Assembly (NCBI GenBank): GCA_023627715.1
Contig: JAMAHW010000002.1
Span: 434,001-498,000, forward strand
DNA: 64,000 nt
DNA from: Periconia sp. R9002
Lineage: Eukaryota > Ascomycota > Dothideomycetes > Pleosporales > Periconiaceae
Direction: 5' to 3'
The number at the start of each line of letters is the position of its first letter. Position 1 is the first letter of the stretch. The position numbers and the translations under genes are program-made. Positions 58,067-64,000 of this stretch are shown here, piece by piece. The notes under the pieces were generated by a model. The model worked only from the letters and a program-made list of their open reading frames with translations. It searched no databases and was not told the origin of the DNA.

Positions 58067-59980
58067 ATGCTTAAGAAACTCTACAAATGGTGGACCAAGA
58101 AGTCACCTCGCGACGTTCTTCTTGAAAACCTTCGAAACGCCAATCTCTTCGAGGAATGGGAAGCCGCCGCGTTCCAGCTCGACGAAGTTCTTGGGTACGA
58201 CCTCTGGCGTCAAAACCCCACCTCCAAATACTACGACTACCGGCTCATCTATGAGCGCCTGCAGGCCATCATCGAGGCACGCGAGGAGGATGATATCTTG
58301 GGGTTAGTGTCGTTGCTGAGGAGTGGTTTGGTCAGGAACTTGGGCAACATCACCACACCCAGATTGTTTAACCGGGCATATGCGGGCACCAAACTGTTGA
58401 TTGAGGATTATATCACCCAGGTTGCGCTGGCCATCGACCATGTAACGAGATATCCAGTGTCCAACTCGGCCGGTCTGACGAACCAAAACAAGCTGGATGT
58501 CATGCACGATACCCGGCAAGCATTCGGCAGATCAGTGCTGGTGCTACAGGGAGGATCCATCTTTGGACTGTGCCATCTGGGCGTTGTCAAAGCATTACAC
58601 CTCCGCGGCCTTCTTCCTCGCATCATTGCCGGAACAGCCACAGGCGCTCTCATTGCAGCATTAGTGGGCGTTCACACCGAAGACGAGCTTCTCGATTTCC
58701 TAAAAGGGAGCAGCATCAACCTCACCGCCTTTACCAAGCAGTCGACCGCTGGCAAAGAGGAGACCCGGCCCAGTTCATGGTACGAGACGCTCGTACGTCG
58801 CATCAAGCGCTTCATCCGCGAGGGCTACTTCCTCGACGTGAGCGTGCTCGAGCAAGTCGTCCGTGCCAACGTCGAAGACCTCACCTTCCAAGAAGCCTAC
58901 CTCAAGACCAAACGCGTCCTCAACATCACTGTCTCCACCACGGGCCGCGGCGGCGTCCCCAACGTCCTCAACTACCTCACCGCGCCCAACGTGCTCATCT
59001 GGTCCGCCGCCGTGGCCTCCAACGCCTCCGCCTCGACCCTCTACCACCCCGTAACCCTCCTCTGCAAAGACGACCGCGACAACATCGTCCCCTGGTCCCC
59101 TGCGACCGAAACCACCTTCCACCCGTGGACGCACGCCTCGTACGCCGACTCGCGCGATTCCCCCCTCCACCGCATCGCAGAGCTCTTCAACGTAAACCAC
59201 TTCATCGTCTCGCAAGCACGCCCCTACCTAGCCCCCTTCCTCCGCTCGGACCTCCACCACGCACACCCCAACCCCTCCTCCTCCCCCTCCACATCCCCCC
59301 TATCCCTCCTCTCCCCCTCCACCCTCTCCCTCCCTCTCCTCCGCCTCACCGTCATGGAACTCCAACACCGCCTCCACCAACTCAACGAACTCCACCTCCT
59401 GCCCCCCTCAATCCGACGCTTCCTCCTCGACGAGTCCGTCCCCGCGGGGACTTCCCTCACCCTCGTCCCCGAACTCACAGCCAGCGACTTCTTCCGCCTC
59501 CTCGAGAACCCGACCAAGGAAGCCCTCGATAACTGGATCCTCCGCGGCGAGCGCAGCGTCTGGCCTGCCCTCGGCGCACTCAAAGTCCGCTGCGCCGTCG
59601 AGGTCGAGCTCGATAGGGGGTACCAGCTTGTCCGCCGCCGGCGGCCGAGTTTCACGGGCGAGGCGGAGAGGGAGAGGGAGTGGGAGGCCAAGCGCGGGAT
59701 TAGTGGGAGCGGGATGAGCGCTTTTGCGGGGGTGAGTAATGCTGTTCCTTTAGGGGGAGGAGGACGAGGGGGAGGCGGAGGGGGAGGCGCGGTGGTGAAT
59801 GGGGTTAGGGAGGAACGGTTGAAGATGGATCCTATCGCTTCTACTCCGAATCCGAATCCTCATGCGAATCATACGAATAGGGGCCGGAAACGTTCGGGTA
59901 GTCTCGCTGCTGCTGCTTCAGGGGAAAAGACATTTGGAGGAGGAGGTGGAGGTGGAGGTGGAGGTGGAGGTACCGTCTGA
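58067..59980 (+). CDS. Patatin/Tgl-like protein lacking the usual catalytic Ser
   Basis: A single-exon frame of 637 residues. The N-terminal DUF3336-type region (FEEWEAAAFQLDEVLGYDLWRQNPTSKYYDY) and the patatin core (VLQGGSIFGLCHLGVVKALHLRGLLPRIIAG) match the Tgl3/4/5-SDP1 family of lipid-droplet triacylglycerol lipases. Where active members have G-x-S-x-G, this protein reads GTATG (189-193) with Ala191. Where the dyad Asp lies in a DG motif, it reads YADSRDSP (359-366) before the conserved RIAELFNVNHFIVSQARPY. So family membership is firm but lipase activity is doubtful; it may be a pseudo-enzyme or regulator. The C-terminal 130 residues are low-complexity and end in polyglycine encoded by a GGAGGT-type microsatellite (about 59935-59970). 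Confidence 0.88.
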   Translation: MLKKLYKWWTKKSPRDVLLENLRNANLFEEWEAAAFQLDEVLGYDLWRQNPTSKYYDYRLIYERLQAIIEAREEDDILGLVSLLRSGLVRNLGNITTPRLFNRAYAGTKLLIEDYITQVALAIDHVTRYPVSNSAGLTNQNKLDVMHDTRQAFGRSVLVLQGGSIFGLCHLGVVKALHLRGLLPRIIAGTATGALIAALVGVHTEDELLDFLKGSSINLTAFTKQSTAGKEETRPSSWYETLVRRIKRFIREGYFLDVSVLEQVVRANVEDLTFQEAYLKTKRVLNITVSTTGRGGVPNVLNYLTAPNVLIWSAAVASNASASTLYHPVTLLCKDDRDNIVPWSPATETTFHPWTHASYADSRDSPLHRIAELFNVNHFIVSQARPYLAPFLRSDLHHAHPNPSSSPSTSPLSLLSPSTLSLPLLRLTVMELQHRLHQLNELHLLPPSIRRFLLDESVPAGTSLTLVPELTASDFFRLLENPTKEALDNWILRGERSVWPALGALKVRCAVEVELDRGYQLVRRRRPSFTGEAEREREWEAKRGISGSGMSAFAGVSNAVPLGGGGRGGGGGGGAVVNGVREERLKMDPIASTPNPNPHANHTNRGRKRSGSLAAAASGEKTFGGGGGGGGGGGGTV

Positions 59981-60224
59981 CGCAAATCCAAGTAATCTTA
60001 ATTCTTTTTTAATCATCATTATCCTCATCCATAACCTAGTATTAGTATTAGTTAGGAAAAGTAAACCGTATTTGGAGTTTTGAATAAAAGTCCCCACACT
60101 TTTTTTTTTTCTTGGATATTGTACATGGGTTGTATTTATCAATCGATATACGTGTGTGTGTGTACGTGTTGCGTATATGCGTCGGACACTTTACATACAT
60201 AGTTATAGAGAGTACTTACATAAC

Positions 60225-60255
60225 GTAGGTAGGTAGGTAGGTAGGTAGGTAGGTA
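60225..60255. repeat. (GGTA)n microsatellite
   Basis: About seven uninterrupted tetranucleotide units lie in the 3' region of the patatin-like gene. Confidence 0.9.
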
Positions 60256-60439
60256 CCTAGGGCGGCTGTCCAAACCTTATTGATATTGATTTAAAAAAAA
60301 ACGAAACGAAAAAAAGGGGTTTTTGATTTGATTTAAAAGGGGTAGTAGGGTAGGGGCACATAACATACCCATACCCATACACACCCCTCCTTTCCCATAC
60401 CTCAAGAAAAGAAAAAAGAAAACAAGGGAAAAAATAGGA

Positions 60440-60476
60440 GAAGAAGAAGAAGAAGAAGGAGGAGGAGGAGGAGGAT
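60440..60476. repeat. (GAA)n/(GGA)n microsatellite
   Basis: GAA triplets pass directly into GGA triplets. The run is purine-rich on the plus strand. Confidence 0.85.
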
Positions 60477-60580
60477 AAAAAGATATTTTCTAAGTCATCC
60501 TGAAAAAAAAGAATACGCAGAAACGAACGAAAGGCCGGGTGGGGGTATACGTACATACATACATGTAACTTACGAGAAAA

Positions 60581-60585
60581 GAGAG

Positions 60586-60643
<58 letters not shown>

Positions 60644-60651
60644 AGAGAGAG
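60581..60651. repeat. Interrupted (GA)n microsatellite
   Basis: About 70 bases of GA dinucleotides are broken twice by an extra A. This is the longest simple repeat in the window. Confidence 0.9.
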
Positions 60652-61136
60652 CGAGCGTTCAAATATATTCACGTATGGGATGATGATGATGGGCTTAGAC
60701 TTTTTCGCCCAATCATACGAGTCTTATACATGTAAATAGTCAAGAACAATCGGGACGGACAAAGCATTCATGCACCTCACACTTCACAAAACGTTGGTAT
60801 GAATTTCAATTTTTTCCCCATTCGTCTGCTTGTTGTGCCGCTGTGTATATGGCTCTAATTACTCAGGGGGGATTTTGCTAAGAGAATGAAGGAAGAAAAA
60901 AAAAAGAAGGCGGGAAAAAGAAGATGATCAGAAAAACCAAAGAGCACGCTCGCCAATCGAGCCAGCATAAAAAATCCTCCCGGAGAAAGCTGGACAAAAG
61001 CAACGATGGATGGATGCCCGAGGAAGAAAAGAAACAGAACAAAGTCTAACACACTTGCCGTCAAGTCTGCGGGGTATTGTTTTTGGTGAGGAAAGAAGAG
61101 CATTAAGCATTGAATCGCGCAAGTCAGTCGAGTTGT

Positions 61137-64000
<2,864 letters not shown>

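Larger units (their letters stand above)
59981..61136. other. Spacer between convergent genes with microsatellites
   Basis: This 1.16 kb spacer separates the patatin-like stop from the PKC stop. It holds several simple repeats, listed below, and AT-rich UTR sequence. No gene is supported. Confidence 0.5.

Overview
The window is nuclear DNA from a filamentous ascomycete (Pezizomycotina; Dothideomycetes is my best guess but unproven). The evidence is short spliceosomal introns (mostly 47-125 bp, GTRWGT donors, CTAAC/CTAAT branch sites), fungal-type orthologues (Mdm1, Pkc1, Bcd1, Pth11/rhodopsin-like membrane protein), intron-bearing tRNA genes and AT-rich islands that look damaged by repeat-induced point mutation (RIP). 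I rebuilt the gene models by joining open frames at GT-AG sites with matching phase.

Layout: 0-7 kb holds the 5' part of a FAT1-like acyl-CoA synthetase (-) and an Mdm1-type PXA-RGS-PX-NexinC protein (-). 7-16.6 kb is an accessory-looking stretch: decayed repeat copies around 7.5 and 15.7 kb flank an epoxide hydrolase (+), a frameshifted carboxymuconolactone-decarboxylase-like gene (+), a seven-helix membrane protein (+) and a 576-residue orphan (-). 16.6-24.4 kb holds an 87-residue orphan, glycine-cleavage T-protein (-), V-ATPase subunit C (+), a secreted agmatinase-type ureohydrolase (+) and an F-box-like protein (-). 24.4-27 kb has no clear protein gene, but its minus strand shows a spliced transcript whose long intron contains a box C/D snoRNA with a 13-nt perfect match to 18S rRNA. 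27-39.4 kb holds TMF1/Sgm1 (-), a Nit-type nitrilase (+), a DENN protein (-) and the snoRNP assembly factor BCD1 (+).

41.8-42.6 kb has two intron-containing tRNA genes (Gln-CTG, Val-AAC), directly followed by a 3-4 kb gene-free island with a third repeat copy and tracts of extreme strand asymmetry. 48.4-64 kb is housekeeping again: a 1740-residue kinesin (+), RPA43 (+), IMP4 (-), a patatin/Tgl-like protein that lacks the usual catalytic serine (+), and the 3' three quarters of protein kinase C (-), which runs off the right edge.

Themes: several genes serve ribosome production (BCD1, IMP4, RPA43, the snoRNA) and membrane traffic or lipid handling (FAT1, Mdm1, TMF1, DENN, patatin-like, V-ATPase). 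They are scattered and not an operon-like cluster. The most interesting items are the snoRNA and its host transcript, the RIP-decayed repeat family with strand-switching mutation, and the serine-less patatin protein.
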